The notes: a model not told the origin generated them from the sequence alone. Positions 29,453 to 39,154 are shown, counted from the first letter of the stretch. The stretch is DNA of 64,000 bases from Pleomorphomonas koreensis DSM 23070 (GCF_000425185.1 NZ_AULH01000009.1:146738-210737), one strand, 5' to 3'. Made by a program: numbers and translations.

Positions 29453-30559
29453 TCAGCGGTTGCTGCTGCCTTTTTTCGGCCCGCTTGCCGGGCGTGCCGC
29501 AGCTTTTCGTGCCGGCTTGCCCGTCGCCGCCTCCACCACCTTCCGCATCACCGTGGGCAGTGCTTCGCCGGCCACGTCGGCGGCGGCCAGCCAGAAGCAG
29601 CCGTCGGGCGGCGGCCGGTCGCCGACCTCGGCCGCCTGCACCGACAGCACCAGATGGAAATGGGTGAAGGTATGCTCGACCGTGCCGGCGTCCCGCCAGG
29701 CGGCGGCAAACGGCGGCGTGGCCTCGGGGGCGGCGCCCTCACGCCAGTCGCCGCCCGTCACCTCCAGCATGCCGCCGAGCAGGCCCTTGTCGGGGCGGCG
29801 GCGCACCAGCAGCGCGCCGTCGTGGCGGCGGGCGACGAAGGCGACGCCATGGCGGGTCGGCCGCTCGGCCTTGGCCTTGCGGCGGGGGAAGGTGTCGGGA
29901 TCGCCGCGCCGGCGGGCGAGGCAGGGTTCCGACCACGGGCAGAGGGCGCAGGCCGGCCGCTTCGGCGTGCAGATGGTGGCGCCGAGGTCCATCATGGCTT
30001 GTGCGAAGTCGCCGGGCCGGACGTCGGGCGTCAGCGTCGCGGTCAGACGGCGGATCTCCGGCTTGGCGTCCGGCAGCGGCGTTTCCAGCGCGTTGAGGCG
30101 GGCGACCACCCGCTCGACGTTGCCGTCGACCACGGCGGCCGGCGCGTCGAAGGCGATGGCGGCAATGGCCGCCGCCGTGTAGGGACCGATGCCGGGCAGG
30201 GCGGCGAGGCCCTCCGGCGTCTCCGGAAAGCGGCCGCCGTGATCGCGCGCCACCGCCTCGGCGCAGGCCTTGAGATTGCGGGCGCGCGAGTAGTAGCCGA
30301 GCCCGGCCCAGGCGGCCATCACCGCCTCGCGCGGCGCGGCGGCGAGATCGGGAAGCGTCGGCCAGCGTTCGAGGAAATCGAGGAAATAGCCCTTGACGGC
30401 GGCGACCGTCGTCTGTTGCAGCATGACCTCCGACAGCCAGACGCGATAGGGGTCTGGCACGACGCCGAGCGCCCGCTCCTCCGGCGGCACCCGCCAGGGC
30501 AGGCGGCGGGCATGAACGTCGTACCAGTCGAGAAGGGCGGTGGCGGACGGCGCCGGCAT
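29453..30559 (-). CDS. mutY: A/G-specific adenine glycosylase
   Basis: This 368-residue enzyme removes adenine mispaired with 8-oxoguanine. The helix-hairpin-helix LPGIGPYTAAAIAAIAF is followed by VVDGNVERV with the catalytic Asp. The iron-sulfur cluster is C-x6-C-x2-C-x5-C (CTPKRPACALCPWSEPC). The N-terminal VMLQQTTVAAV and WAGLGYYSRARNL blocks are standard. A NUDIX-like C-terminal domain for 8-oxoG recognition follows (about residues 230-345), then a basic tail. The start at 30559 is the conserved one; it is divergent from the DUF721 gene, with only 47 bases between. Confidence 0.95.
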   Translation of the reverse strand: MPAPSATALLDWYDVHARRLPWRVPPEERALGVVPDPYRVWLSEVMLQQTTVAAVKGYFLDFLERWPTLPDLAAAPREAVMAAWAGLGYYSRARNLKACAEAVARDHGGRFPETPEGLAALPGIGPYTAAAIAAIAFDAPAAVVDGNVERVVARLNALETPLPDAKPEIRRLTATLTPDVRPGDFAQAMMDLGATICTPKRPACALCPWSEPCLARRRGDPDTFPRRKAKAERPTRHGVAFVARRHDGALLVRRRPDKGLLGGMLEVTGGDWREGAAPEATPPFAAAWRDAGTVEHTFTHFHLVLSVQAAEVGDRPPPDGCFWLAAADVAGEALPTVMRKVVEAATGKPARKAAARPASGPKKGSSNR

Positions 30560-30606
30560 GTGGGATAACCTGAGCCTGAGCGGGAACGATGGAGGTTCCA
30601 TACCAG

Positions 30607-31125
30607 ATGGCGCGCCTCAAGAAACCGGCTTTCGTCTACAAAGGGGTGCGGCCGCTTGCCGACATCATCGCCGCGCCGCTCGGTGCCGCCTGCCGCAAGC
30701 GCGGCTTCGCCACGCTCGACCTCGTCGCCCACTGGCCGGATATCGTCGGCCCCGCCTATGCCGACACCACGGCGCCCGATCAGCTCACCTGGCCGCGCCG
30801 GCCCAAGGGGCTGATCGAAGAGGAGACGCACGAGCCGGCGGTGCTCACCGTGCGCTGCTCGGGCGCGGCGGCGATGCGTCTGTCGCTGGAGGCGCCGCTG
30901 ATCATCGAGCGCATCAACACCTTCTTCGGCTACCGCGTCGTCGGCCGTATCCGGCCGCTGCAACTGCCGCCGGTCAAGGTCGGGCCGAAGCCGCGGCCGA
31001 AGCCGGCGCCGCTCTCCCCGGAGGCTGAGGCGAAGGTACGGACGCTCGCCGCCGGCATCGCCGACGACGGCCTCAAGGCGGCGGTCGAGCGGCTCGGCCG
31101 CGCCGTTGCCGGCGACCGCCGCTGA
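30607..31125 (+). CDS. DUF721 (DciA-like) protein
   Basis: This 172-residue protein has the DUF721 core FATLDLVAHWPDIVGPAYADTTAPDQLTW, VLTVRCSGAAAMRLSLEAPLIIERIN and the C-terminal helix LKAAVERLGRAV. The wider family includes DciA, a replicative helicase loader in many bacteria, but this rhizobial branch is only distantly related and its role is not shown. An ATG six codons upstream is possible; a GGAGG site is placed between the two. It leads into dsbA in the same direction. Confidence 0.8.
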   Translation: MARLKKPAFVYKGVRPLADIIAAPLGAACRKRGFATLDLVAHWPDIVGPAYADTTAPDQLTWPRRPKGLIEEETHEPAVLTVRCSGAAAMRLSLEAPLIIERINTFFGYRVVGRIRPLQLPPVKVGPKPRPKPAPLSPEAEAKVRTLAAGIADDGLKAAVERLGRAVAGDRR

Positions 31126-31221
31126 GCGGGCCGAAAAACATCCTCTTTCCAATGACGCGGCCTTGCCATAATTTGCCGCCAATGACGGACCGATGGGACC
31201 GGTTATCCGAAAGGGAACGCC

Positions 31222-31872
31222 ATGTTGAACCGCCGCCGCTTCCTTGTGACCACCGCCGTTGCCGCGGCAGGGCTCGCCCTTCTGGCGTCCTTCCCCGGCC
31301 TCGCCCTTGCCCAGGAGCCGTCAGCCACCGTCGATGAGACCGCGCTGATGAAGCCGGGCGTGCTGCCCGACATGGCGCTCGGCAACCCCGACGCCAAGGT
31401 GAAGATCGTCGAGTACATGTCGATGACCTGCAGCCACTGCGCCGACTTCCACAACAAGACCTTCGACGAGATCAAGGCCAAGTACATCGACACCGGCAAG
31501 GTGTACTTCGTGCTGCGCGAGTTCCCGCTCGATCCGCTGGCCGCCGCCGGCTTCATGCTGGCCCGCAACGCGCCGGGCGGCAAGTATTTCGATGTGGTAT
31601 CGCGCCTGTTCAAGACGCAGGGCGAATGGGCCTTCGTCGAGGACCCGCTTACCGGCCTGCGCAACGTCTCCAAGCAGTTCGGCTACTCGCCCGCCACTTT
31701 CGACGCGACGCTGACCGACCAGAAGCTGCTCGACGCCATCAACGAGACGAGGAAGCGCGGCGCCGACGAGTTCGGCATCACCGGCACGCCGACCTTCTTC
31801 ATCAACGGCAAGCGCGAGGTGGGCTTCCTGTCGGTCGACGAGATGTCGGCCAAGATCGACGCGCTGCTCTGA
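31222..31872 (+). CDS. DsbA-family thiol:disulfide oxidoreductase
   Basis: The protein has 216 residues. An N-terminal RRRFLVTTAVAAAGLALLASF signal, Tat-like in its arginines, suggests export and cleavage near LALA-QE (residue 30). The thioredoxin fold carries the redox pair CSHC (Cys70, Cys73) and the cis-proline loop TGTPTFF. It belongs to the DsbA/DsbG-like group that oxidises or isomerises disulfides in the periplasm; the exact partner is unknown. It lies between the DUF721 gene and smc. Confidence 0.9.
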   Translation: MLNRRRFLVTTAVAAAGLALLASFPGLALAQEPSATVDETALMKPGVLPDMALGNPDAKVKIVEYMSMTCSHCADFHNKTFDEIKAKYIDTGKVYFVLREFPLDPLAAAGFMLARNAPGGKYFDVVSRLFKTQGEWAFVEDPLTGLRNVSKQFGYSPATFDATLTDQKLLDAINETRKRGADEFGITGTPTFFINGKREVGFLSVDEMSAKIDALL

Positions 31873-31898
31873 TCTGGTGATAACGGGCGGATATCAAC

Positions 31899-31943
31899 AA
31901 GGCCGCGATGCCGTGCCTCTTGCCGGGGCGGTGTCGCGGCCTT
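31899..31943 (+). terminator. Inverted repeat after dsbA-like gene
   Basis: AAGGCCGCGA (31899-31908) and TCGCGGCCTT (31934-31943) form a perfect 10-bp stem with a 25-base loop, 26 bases after the stop codon. There is no strong T run, so termination is likely but not certain. Confidence 0.5.
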
Positions 31944-31970
31944 CATGATATGGTGGTCCATCGTCCGGCC

Positions 31971-31990
31971 CCACTCTACGAATAGAGTGG
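31971..31990 (+). promoter_or_regulatory. CGAA-loop hairpin just upstream of smc
   Basis: CCACTCTA-CGAA-TAGAGTGG is a perfect 8-bp hairpin ending 18 bases before the smc ATG. It would sit at the edge of the ribosome binding region in the mRNA. It could affect translation or mRNA stability, or be part of a promoter-region dyad. Confidence 0.45.
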
Positions 31991-32008
31991 CGACGAAGCG
32001 GAACACCG

Positions 32009-35000
32009 ATGCAGTTCGAGCGGCTGAAGATACAGGGCTTCAAGTCCTTCGTGGATGTCTCCGAGTTCGTCATCGAACCCGGCCTCACTGGTGTGGTCGG
32101 ACCCAACGGTTGCGGCAAGTCCAATCTCGTCGAAGCCATGCGCTGGGTGATGGGCGAAAGCTCCTACAAGGCGATGCGCGCCTCCGGCATGGACGACGTC
32201 ATCTTCTCCGGCTCCGGCAAGCGGCCGGCCCGCAATGCCGCCGAGGTGACGCTGGTGCTCAGGAACGACCAGCGCACCGCGCCGGCCGCCTTCAACGACG
32301 CCGACCTCCTCGAAGTCACCCGCCGCATCGAGCGGCAGTCCGGCTCCGCCTACCGCATCAACGGCAAGGAGGTGCGCGCCCGCGACGTGCAACTGCTGTT
32401 CGCCGACGCCTCGACCGGCGCCCGCTCGCCGGCCATGGTGCGGCAGGGCCAGATCGGCGAACTGATCGCCGCCAAGCCGACCCAGCGCCGCACCATTCTG
32501 GAGGAGGCGGCCGGCATTTCCGGCCTGCATTCCCGCCGCCACGACGCCGAGCTGCGCCTCAAGGCCGCCGAGACCAATCTCACGCGCATGGAGGACGTGC
32601 TGCGCGAGATCGAGGCCCGGCTCGAAGGGCTGCGCAAACAGGCCCGGCAGGCGGCGCGCTACCGCAACCTCTCCGCCGACATCCGCAAGGCCGAGGCCAC
32701 CGTCGGCTTCCTCAGGCTCGGCGACCTCGCCGCTCAGGTGGAAGAGGCCGAGGCGCAGATGAAGGACAGCTTCGGCGCCGTCGCCGACGCCCAGTCCGCC
32801 CAGACGGAGGCGGTGCGCCGGCAGGCGATCGTCGCCGCCGAGCTGCCGGCGCTGCGCGACCGGGCGGTGGAGACCGCCGCCGCGCTGCAACGGCTCCGGA
32901 TCGCGCTGGCCGAATCGGAAGCCGAGGAGCGGCGCGCCCGCGAGCGGCTGGCCGAACTCACCCGCCGCGCCGAGGAGATCGCCCGCGACCGCGCCCGCGA
33001 GGCGGCGCTGGTGGCCGAGAACGACGAGCGGCTGGCCGCCCTTGCCGACGAGGCCGAGGCGCTGGCCGCCGAAGCGCTGTCCGAGGAGGAGCGCCGGGCG
33101 GAGGCCGAGGCGCAGGTCGCCGACATCGCCGGCCGCCTCGCCGCCGTCGACGCCGATCTTGCCGCCGCCACCGCCGCCGAGGCCGAGGCAGCCGCTCTGC
33201 GCGGCGCGCTGGAGCGCGAAATCCGCGAGGCCGGCGTCCGGCTCGACCGCATGCTCGGCGACCTCGAAGCGCTCGACGCCGAACTTGCCGAACTCGACGA
33301 CCGGCTCGACGCCGACGATGCCATCGCCGCCGCCCGCGAGGAGGTGGAATATGCCGCCGCCGGCGTATTCGAGGCCGAGGAAGCGGTCGCCGCCGCCGAG
33401 GCCGGCCGCGCCGCCGCCGAGGCGGAACGGCTGGCCGCCACCGGCCCGCTCGCCGAGGCCGAGCGCGAGTTGCAGAAGCTCGACACCGAGGCGCGCACGC
33501 TGGCCAGGATGCTGGACATCGAGCACGGCCAGTTGTTCCCGCCGCTGGTCGATCGCCTGACGCCGCAGAAGGGTTTCGAGACGGCACTGGCCGCCGCGCT
33601 CGGCGAGGACATCGAGGCGCCGATGGACGACCGCGCCCCGGCCTATTGGACCATGCCCGGCGATGGCGCCGACGATCCGCCGCTGCCCGACGGCGTGCCG
33701 CCGCTGTCGAAATATGTCGAGGGCCCCGACCTCATCCGCCGCCGGCTGCGCCAGATCGGCGTCGTCAAGGCCGAGGAGGCAGCGCGGCTGCAGCCGCGGC
33801 TCGCTGCCGGCCAGATGCTGGTGACGCTCGACGGCGCCCTCTGGCGCTGGGACGGCTATGCCGCCGCCGCCGATGCGCCGACCATCGCCGCCGGCCGCCT
33901 TGCCGCCCGTAACCGCCTTGCCGAGATCGACGCCCTGCGCGACACGGCAGCCGGCCTCTGCGCCGCCCGTCGCCTGGTGCTCGACGGCGCTGAGGCGCGC
34001 CTGCGCGAAGCCGAAGCCGAGGAGCGCGCCGCCCGCGAGGCGGTGAAGGCGGCCGAACGCGCCGCTACCGCCGCCCGCGACGGCCTGCTGCTCGCCGAGC
34101 GGGCTCTGGCCGAAACGGTGGCCCGCCGCGCCGCCGCCGCCGGCCAGCGCGAACGCCTCGCGATCGACGCCGAAGACCTCGCCGCCCGCAAGGCCGAGGC
34201 CGAGGAGCGCTACGCCGACCTCGCCGACGCCGCCGAACTGGCTGTCCGCGTGCAGGCGCTGCGCATGGACGCGGCCGAGATGCGCGCCCGTTTCTCCGAG
34301 GCGCGCGCCGCCGTCGACCTGATCCGCCGCGAGGGCGAACTGCGCGGCCGCCGCCGGGAAACCATCGACCGCGAGCGGGCCGGCTGGGGCGACCGCGTCC
34401 GTCGCGCCGCCGCCCATCTCGACGAGCTGGACGACCGTCTCGCCCAGGTCGAGGACGAGCGGGCCGAGCTGATCGACCGCCCCGACGAGATCGTCCAGGC
34501 CCGGCGCGGCCTGATGCGGGCGATCGGCGAGGCCGAGACGGCGGCAACCGAGGCGTCGGACCGTCTGCGGGCGCGCGAGATCGAGGCCGGCGACGCCGAC
34601 CGCGCCGCCGCCGAGGCGCTTTCGCGCCTCTCGACCATCCGCGAGGGCCGGGTACGCGCCGAGGAGCGGCTCTCCGCCGTCAAACAGCGGCTTGAGGAAT
34701 ATGCCGGCGAGATCCGCGACCGCTTCGACGCACCGATCTATGCCCTGCGCCAGCTCGCCGAGATCGACGAGGCGGCGCCGCTGCCGGATGTCGCCGGCAT
34801 CGAGACCCGCCTCGAACGCCTGCGTGTCGAGCGTGACAAGCTCGGTGGCGTCAACCTCCAGGCCGAGACCGAACAGGCCGAGCTGGAGGAGCGGCTGGAT
34901 ACGCTGGTCAACGAGCGCGAGGATCTGATCGAGGCGATCCGCCGGCTGCGCCAGGGCATCCAGAATCTCAACCGCGAGGCGCGCGAGCGGCTGCTCAACG

Positions 35001-35467
35001 CCTTCGGCATCGTCAACGCTCATTTCCAGCGGCTGTTCGTGCATCTGTTCGGCGGCGGCACCGCCGAATTGCAGCTGGTCGATGCCGAGGACCCGCTGGA
35101 GGCCGGCCTCGAAATCCTCGCCCGGCCGCCGGGCAAGAAGCCGCAGACCATGACACTCTTGTCCGGCGGCGAGCAGGCGCTGACCGCCATGGCGCTGATC
35201 TTCGCCGTCTTCCTCACCAATCCCGCGCCGATCTGCGTGCTCGACGAGGTGGATGCGCCGCTCGACGACGCCAACGTCGAGCGCTATTGCGACCTCCTTG
35301 AGGAAATGGCCCGCTCCACCGAGACCCGTTTCGTGGTGATCACCCACAATCCCATCACCATGGCGCGCATGAACCGGCTGTTCGGCGTCACCATGGCCGA
35401 GCGCGGCGTGTCGCAGCTGGTGTCCGTCGATCTGGAAACCGCCGAATCCTTCCGCGAGGCGAGTTGA
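32009..35467 (+). CDS. smc: Chromosome segregation protein SMC
   Basis: This 1152-residue condensin ATPase has Walker A GPNGCGKSNLVEAMRWVMGE (about residues 32-51), a first coiled coil (about 160-500), a hinge (about 505-640), a second coiled coil (to about 985), the signature LLSGGEQALTAMALIF and Walker B PICVLDEVDAPLDD near the C-terminus. The coiled coils are extremely Ala/Glu/Arg-rich. The hinge includes the acidic insert MPGDGADDPPLPDGVPPL. SMC with ScpA and ScpB compacts and aligns the chromosome; those partners are not in this window. A 1123-codon open frame on the opposite strand is a composition artefact. Confidence 0.97.
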   Translation: MQFERLKIQGFKSFVDVSEFVIEPGLTGVVGPNGCGKSNLVEAMRWVMGESSYKAMRASGMDDVIFSGSGKRPARNAAEVTLVLRNDQRTAPAAFNDADLLEVTRRIERQSGSAYRINGKEVRARDVQLLFADASTGARSPAMVRQGQIGELIAAKPTQRRTILEEAAGISGLHSRRHDAELRLKAAETNLTRMEDVLREIEARLEGLRKQARQAARYRNLSADIRKAEATVGFLRLGDLAAQVEEAEAQMKDSFGAVADAQSAQTEAVRRQAIVAAELPALRDRAVETAAALQRLRIALAESEAEERRARERLAELTRRAEEIARDRAREAALVAENDERLAALADEAEALAAEALSEEERRAEAEAQVADIAGRLAAVDADLAAATAAEAEAAALRGALEREIREAGVRLDRMLGDLEALDAELAELDDRLDADDAIAAAREEVEYAAAGVFEAEEAVAAAEAGRAAAEAERLAATGPLAEAERELQKLDTEARTLARMLDIEHGQLFPPLVDRLTPQKGFETALAAALGEDIEAPMDDRAPAYWTMPGDGADDPPLPDGVPPLSKYVEGPDLIRRRLRQIGVVKAEEAARLQPRLAAGQMLVTLDGALWRWDGYAAAADAPTIAAGRLAARNRLAEIDALRDTAAGLCAARRLVLDGAEARLREAEAEERAAREAVKAAERAATAARDGLLLAERALAETVARRAAAAGQRERLAIDAEDLAARKAEAEERYADLADAAELAVRVQALRMDAAEMRARFSEARAAVDLIRREGELRGRRRETIDRERAGWGDRVRRAAAHLDELDDRLAQVEDERAELIDRPDEIVQARRGLMRAIGEAETAATEASDRLRAREIEAGDADRAAAEALSRLSTIREGRVRAEERLSAVKQRLEEYAGEIRDRFDAPIYALRQLAEIDEAAPLPDVAGIETRLERLRVERDKLGGVNLQAETEQAELEERLDTLVNEREDLIEAIRRLRQGIQNLNREARERLLNAFGIVNAHFQRLFVHLFGGGTAELQLVDAEDPLEAGLEILARPPGKKPQTMTLLSGGEQALTAMALIFAVFLTNPAPICVLDEVDAPLDDANVERYCDLLEEMARSTETRFVVITHNPITMARMNRLFGVTMAERGVSQLVSVDLETAESFREAS

Positions 35468-35616
35468 AGCGGGCCGGGCTTTTCCACGCTGTTGCGAGGC
35501 GAAGGCAGCTTAATCGATTACGCCGACGTCGACTAAGGTCTTAGTGGGGTGCGGGGTATGGTTCCGGTTCGGGAAATGGTATGGAAATCAATGAAATGTA
35601 TGGTCCGCTGGCAATC

Positions 35617-35645
35617 TTGACAGGCATCCGTGTGAACACTATGGT
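35617..35645 (+). promoter_or_regulatory. Sigma-70-type promoter of the ATP synthase F0 operon
   Basis: TTGACA (35617-35622), a 17-base spacer and TATGGT (35640-35645) lie 68 bases before atpI. The -35 box is a perfect match and the -10 box matches four of six. Confidence 0.75.
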
Positions 35646-35713
35646 GCCGGCCAAATCAGGGATTACCCCGATCTAGCAGGGCCTTGGCGACCACGCTTTC
35701 GAGGATGCCGCCG

Positions 35714-36073
35714 ATGGGTCAGGATGATGAACGGCCGGACGAGGCCAGCCGCGATCCCCGCCTGAAGGCGCTGGGAGAGAAGCTGGCCAATGTGCGGCGC
35801 GCTCCGTCCGAACCTCAGGGTGGCGGCCCGCGAGGGCCGGGGTTTTCCGGCTTCGGACAGGCGATGAAGATCGGCTCCGAGTTCGTGGCCGGCGTCATCG
35901 TCGGCTTCGTGATCGGCTATACCATCGACCAGCTCTTCGGCACGTCGCCCTGGGGCATGATCGTCTTTCTGCTGCTGGGCTTCGCTGCCGGCGTGCTCAA
36001 CATCCTGCGTTCGACGGGCAGGGCGGCCGATCCGTTTTCGGGCGGAACCAGCGGCAAGACGGACGACGAGTGA
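35714..36073 (+). CDS. atpI: ATP synthase protein I (AtpI)
   Basis: The 119-residue protein has a charged N-terminus (DDERPDEASRDPRLKALGEKL) and two membrane helices (about residues 58-78 and 84-104) around GYTIDQLFGTSPWGM. This is the AtpI/Zn-finger-free AtpI layout that precedes atpB in alphaproteobacteria; it assists assembly of the c ring. I choose the ATG at 35714, nine bases after a GAGG; two earlier in-frame starts (35705, and a TTG at 35684) are less well placed. Confidence 0.88.
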   Translation: MGQDDERPDEASRDPRLKALGEKLANVRRAPSEPQGGGPRGPGFSGFGQAMKIGSEFVAGVIVGFVIGYTIDQLFGTSPWGMIVFLLLGFAAGVLNILRSTGRAADPFSGGTSGKTDDE

Positions 36074-36130
36074 ATTTTCCGGCCCCGGCGGGCCGGCGCG
36101 GGCGAGATCGAGCGAGGGAGCTTCAACAAG

Positions 36131-36889
36131 GTGGCTGACGTAAGAACCGATCCCATCCATCAGTTCGGCATCCATAAGCTCGTCGACATCAAAATCGGTG
36201 GTTACGACGTCTCCTTCACCAACTCCTCGCTGTTCATGGTGCTGACGCTCGCCGTCATCGCGCTGGTGCTGCTGTGGGGCAGTTCGTCGCGGGCCGTGGT
36301 GCCCGGCCGGGCGCAGACGGTGGCCGAGCTGTCCTACGAATTCGTCGTCAAGACGCTGCGCGACACCACCGGCGAGGCGGGCTTGCGCTTCCTGCCGCTG
36401 GTCTTCTCGCTGTTCATGTTCGTGCTGGTCGCCAACCTGTTCGGCATGATTCCCTACTTCTTCACGGTCACCTCGCACATCGTCGTCACGGCGGCGCTGG
36501 CGCTGCTGGTGATCTTCACGGTGACCATCTACGGCTTCTACAAGAACGGCACCCGTTTCCTGAAGCTGTTCGTGCCCAAGGGCATTCCGGTGCTGATCCT
36601 GCCGCTGGTCACCGCCATCGAGGTGATCTCCTTCCTGTCGCGGCCGCTCAGCCTCGCCGTCCGTCTGTTCGCCAACATGCTGGCTGGCCACATCACCCTC
36701 AAGGTGTTCGCCGGCTTCGTGGTGACGCTGACCGGCCTCGGCGCCTTCGGCTTCCTCGGCGCCCTGTTGCCGCTGATCATGGTGATCGGTCTCACCGCCC
36801 TCGAATTCCTGGTGGCCTTCCTCCAGGCCTATGTCTTCACGATCCTCACCTGCATCTACCTCAACGACGCCCTGCATCCGGGGCACTGA
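36131..36889 (+). CDS. atpB: ATP synthase F0 subunit a
   Basis: This 252-residue integral membrane subunit forms the proton half-channels facing the c ring. About six membrane helices are visible. The essential arginine lies in [18 protein letters not shown] (about residue 178), and the C-terminal [30 protein letters not shown] helix is conserved. The start is a GTG; 57 bases separate it from atpI. Confidence 0.96.
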   Translation: MADVRTDPIHQFGIHKLVDIKIGGYDVSFTNSSLFMVLTLAVIALVLLWGSSSRAVVPGRAQTVAELSYEFVVKTLRDTTGEAGLRFLPLVFSLFMFVLVANLFGMIPYFFTVTSHIVVTAALALLVIFTVTIYGFYKNGTRFLKLFVPKGIPVLILPLVTAIEVISFLSRPLSLAVRLFANMLAGHITLKVFAGFVVTLTGLGAFGFLGALLPLIMVIGLTALEFLVAFLQAYVFTILTCIYLNDALHPGH

Positions 36890-36957
36890 GAGCGGATCGA
36901 CGAAGCTCAACCCCATCGAACCCATCCCAGGTCTTTGTTTTCTCAAGGAGCGTTACA

Positions 36958-37185
36958 ATGGAAGCTGAAGCCGCAAAGTACATCGGCGCTGGTCTCGCCA
37001 CGATCGGAATCGCCGGTGCCGGCGTGGGCGTTGGCAACATCTTCGCCAACTACCTGTCGGGCGCGCTGCGCAATCCGTCGGCTGCCCAGGGTCAGTTCAC
37101 CAACCTGATCTTCGGCTTCGCCGTCACCGAGGCGCTCGGCATCTTCTCGCTGCTGATCGCCCTGCTGCTGCTCTACGCCGTCTGA
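36958..37185 (+). CDS. atpE: ATP synthase F0 subunit c
   Basis: This 75-residue hairpin proteolipid forms the rotor ring. The first helix has the GxGxGxG packing motif ([11 protein letters not shown]), followed by the polar loop ALRNPSAA (Arg38, Asn39, Pro40). The second helix holds the proton-carrying carboxylate in GFAVTEALG (Glu58). AAGGAG lies nine bases before the ATG. The alanine and glycine pattern fits the alphaproteobacterial type with a glutamate rather than aspartate. Confidence 0.97.
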   Translation: MEAEAAKYIGAGLATIGIAGAGVGVGNIFANYLSGALRNPSAAQGQFTNLIFGFAVTEALGIFSLLIALLLLYAV

Positions 37186-37277
37186 CCGGACGATGCCGAG
37201 GCGGGCCTCCGTGGCCCGCCGGTCGAGATGAAGCCGGCGCCTCGCGAGGTGAACGTCACCCGCCGGGCGCCGTCTCG

Positions 37278-37916
37278 ATGTTTTCAGCCATGGGAGCCCG
37301 AGCGCCGATGACCTGGTTCATCAGCCAAGCCAACGCACAGGAACAAGCGACCGTCCCGACGGAAGGCGGCCATGCGCCGGACGCCGTCGCCACGGTGGCC
37401 CACGAAGGCGGCGAGCACGGCGGCACCTTCCCGCCCTTCGACCCGTCGACCTTCCCCTCGCAGCTGTTCTGGCTGGCCATCGTCTTCATCGCGCTCTACG
37501 TCCTGATGTCGAAGAAGGTCATCCCGCAGATCGCCGGCATCCTGGAGGCGCGCGCCGCCAGGATCGCCAGCGATCTCGTCGAGGCCGAGAAGGCCAAGGC
37601 CGAGACCGACGCTGCCATCGCCTCCTACGAGGCGGCGCTGGCCGCCGCCCGTGCCAAGGCCAACGCCATCGCCCATGAGACGCGCACCAGGGTCTCCCAC
37701 GAGATCGACGGCCGGCGCCACGCCGCCGAGGCGCTGCTCAACGACAAGCTGGCCGACACCGAGAAGCATATCGACGACGTCAAGAGGATCGCTCTCGATC
37801 ACGTCGCGATCATCGCCACCGAGACGACAGAGGCGGTCGTCGAGGCGCTGATGGGCAGGATCAGCCGCGACGAGGCCGTCGCCGCCGTTACCGCCGTTTC
37901 GTCCGGCCGGCACTGA
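37278..37916 (+). CDS. atpF2: ATP synthase F0 subunit b'
   Basis: The 212-residue protein has an N-terminal extension (about residues 1-58) with His/Gly-rich sequence, one membrane helix (SQLFWLAIVFIALYVLMSKKVIPQI, about 61-85) and a long helical stalk to the C-terminus. Alphaproteobacteria carry two b-type genes in tandem; this is the first and more diverged one. With subunit b it forms the peripheral stalk. The first ATG is at 37278 and M5 or M11 are possible. Confidence 0.92.
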   Translation: MFSAMGARAPMTWFISQANAQEQATVPTEGGHAPDAVATVAHEGGEHGGTFPPFDPSTFPSQLFWLAIVFIALYVLMSKKVIPQIAGILEARAARIASDLVEAEKAKAETDAAIASYEAALAAARAKANAIAHETRTRVSHEIDGRRHAAEALLNDKLADTEKHIDDVKRIALDHVAIIATETTEAVVEALMGRISRDEAVAAVTAVSSGRH

Positions 37917-37927
37917 GGGAGGTCTCG

Positions 37928-38410
37928 ATGTTCGACAACACCACCTGGGCCTTCGTCGGTCTCATCCTGTTCTTCGGCGTGCTGGCCTATTTCGGCGTGT
38001 TCGGCCGGATCGGTCGCCTGCTCGACCAGCGGGCGGCGGCGGTCACCGCCGAACTCGGCGAGGCGCAGCGGCTGCGCAAGGAAGCCGAAGCGCTGCTCGC
38101 CGAATATCAGCAGAAGCGCGTCATTGCCGAACGGGACGCCGCCGAGATCATCGCCCATGCCGAGGCCGAGGCCAAGCGCATGACGGCCGATGCCGAGGTG
38201 GCGCTGAAGGAGCTGATCGAGCATCGCACCCGCACCGTCGAACTGAAGATAGCCCACGCCGAGGCGGCGGCCGTCTCCGAGGTGCGCGCCGTGGCCATCG
38301 ACATGGCGATTGCCGCCTCGCGCAAGCTCCTGGCCGAGAAGGCGCAGGGCGAGGTCGCCGCCGAGCTGATCTCCAAGGGCATCGACGAGGTGAAGGCGCA
38401 CTTCGGCTGA
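37928..38410 (+). CDS. atpF: ATP synthase F0 subunit b
   Basis: The 160-residue protein has one membrane helix at the N-terminus (TWAFVGLILFFGVLAYFGVF), the conserved RIGRLLDQRAAAVTAELGEA start of the stalk, and a long charged helix rich in Ala/Glu. It pairs with the b' subunit in the stator. It follows b' by 11 bases and is the last gene of this operon; the F1 genes are elsewhere, as usual in these bacteria. Confidence 0.95.
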   Translation: MFDNTTWAFVGLILFFGVLAYFGVFGRIGRLLDQRAAAVTAELGEAQRLRKEAEALLAEYQQKRVIAERDAAEIIAHAEAEAKRMTADAEVALKELIEHRTRTVELKIAHAEAAAVSEVRAVAIDMAIAASRKLLAEKAQGEVAAELISKGIDEVKAHFG

Positions 38411-38439
38411 GCCGCCGTTGTCTTCGGGCGATAAGGAAC

Positions 38440-38462
38440 AAGGGGCCGCATGGCCCCTTTTT
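38440..38462 (+). terminator. Rho-independent terminator of the F0 operon
   Basis: AAGGGGCC-GCAT-GGCCCCTT is a perfect 8-bp stem followed by further T. It ends at the stop codon of the convergent rnhB gene and so may serve both. Confidence 0.92.
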
Positions 38463-39154
38463 CATGGCCGCTGTCCCGCCCCGCGCGCCTCAATGCAGTC
38501 GCGCACCGGGCGGAAGCTCTTGCGGTGGATCGGCGTCGGGCCGAGTTGGCCGAGCGCCCGGAGGTGCTCGGCCGAGCCGTAGCCGACGTTGGTCGCAAAG
38601 CCGTAGCCGGGGAATTCGGCGGCGTAGAGCGCCATCATGCGGTCGCGCGTCACCTTGGCGACGATCGACGCGGCGGCGATGGCGGCGACGCGGGCGTCGC
38701 CCTTGACGATGGCGGCGCCCCGGTAGCCGGCGGCGGTCAGCGCGGCCGGCAGGTCGCGGCCGTCGACCAGCACGCCGGCCGGCCGCAGCGCCAGCGACCG
38801 CACCGCCCGTTCCATCGCCCAGAGATTGGCGGCGAGGATGTTCATGGCGTCGATGCGCGCCGCCGAGGCCGAGGCGACGGCGACGACATGGTCGCGACAG
38901 ATCGCCTCGTACATCCGCTCGCGGACACCCGGCTTCAACTGCTTGGAATCGATCAGCCCGTCGGGCAGCGGCGCGTCGGTGAGGATCACCGCCGCCGTCA
39001 CCACCGGTCCGGCCAGCGGCCCGCGCCCCACTTCATCGACGCCGGCCACCGGGCCGCCCCAGCGGCGGACGAAGTCCTCCTCCATGCGGCGGTCGCAGGC
39101 TTCGGGAAGGAGGCCGGCGAGGAGATCGGCGGACAGGGCGGCGGCGCGGGGCAT
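38462..39154 (-). CDS. rnhB: Ribonuclease HII
   Basis: This 230-residue enzyme removes ribonucleotides from DNA and RNA primers. The active site [14 protein letters not shown] (about residues 39-52) supplies the first Asp and Glu. [30 protein letters not shown] and [27 protein letters not shown] follow in the standard order. The start at 39154 leaves an N-terminal extension of about 35 residues that is normal for rhizobia. The open frame continues upstream without conservation. Confidence 0.94.
   Translation of the reverse strand: MPRAAALSADLLAGLLPEACDRRMEEDFVRRWGGPVAGVDEVGRGPLAGPVVTAAVILTDAPLPDGLIDSKQLKPGVRERMYEAICRDHVVAVASASAARIDAMNILAANLWAMERAVRSLALRPAGVLVDGRDLPAALTAAGYRGAAIVKGDARVAAIAAASIVAKVTRDRMMALYAAEFPGYGFATNVGYGSAEHLRALGQLGPTPIHRKSFRPVRDCIEARGAGQRP

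Noticed and set aside
31976..35347. 1123-codon open frame on the minus strand over smc
   Set aside because: It mirrors the third-position GC bias of smc, shows no domain, and smc itself is unmistakable.
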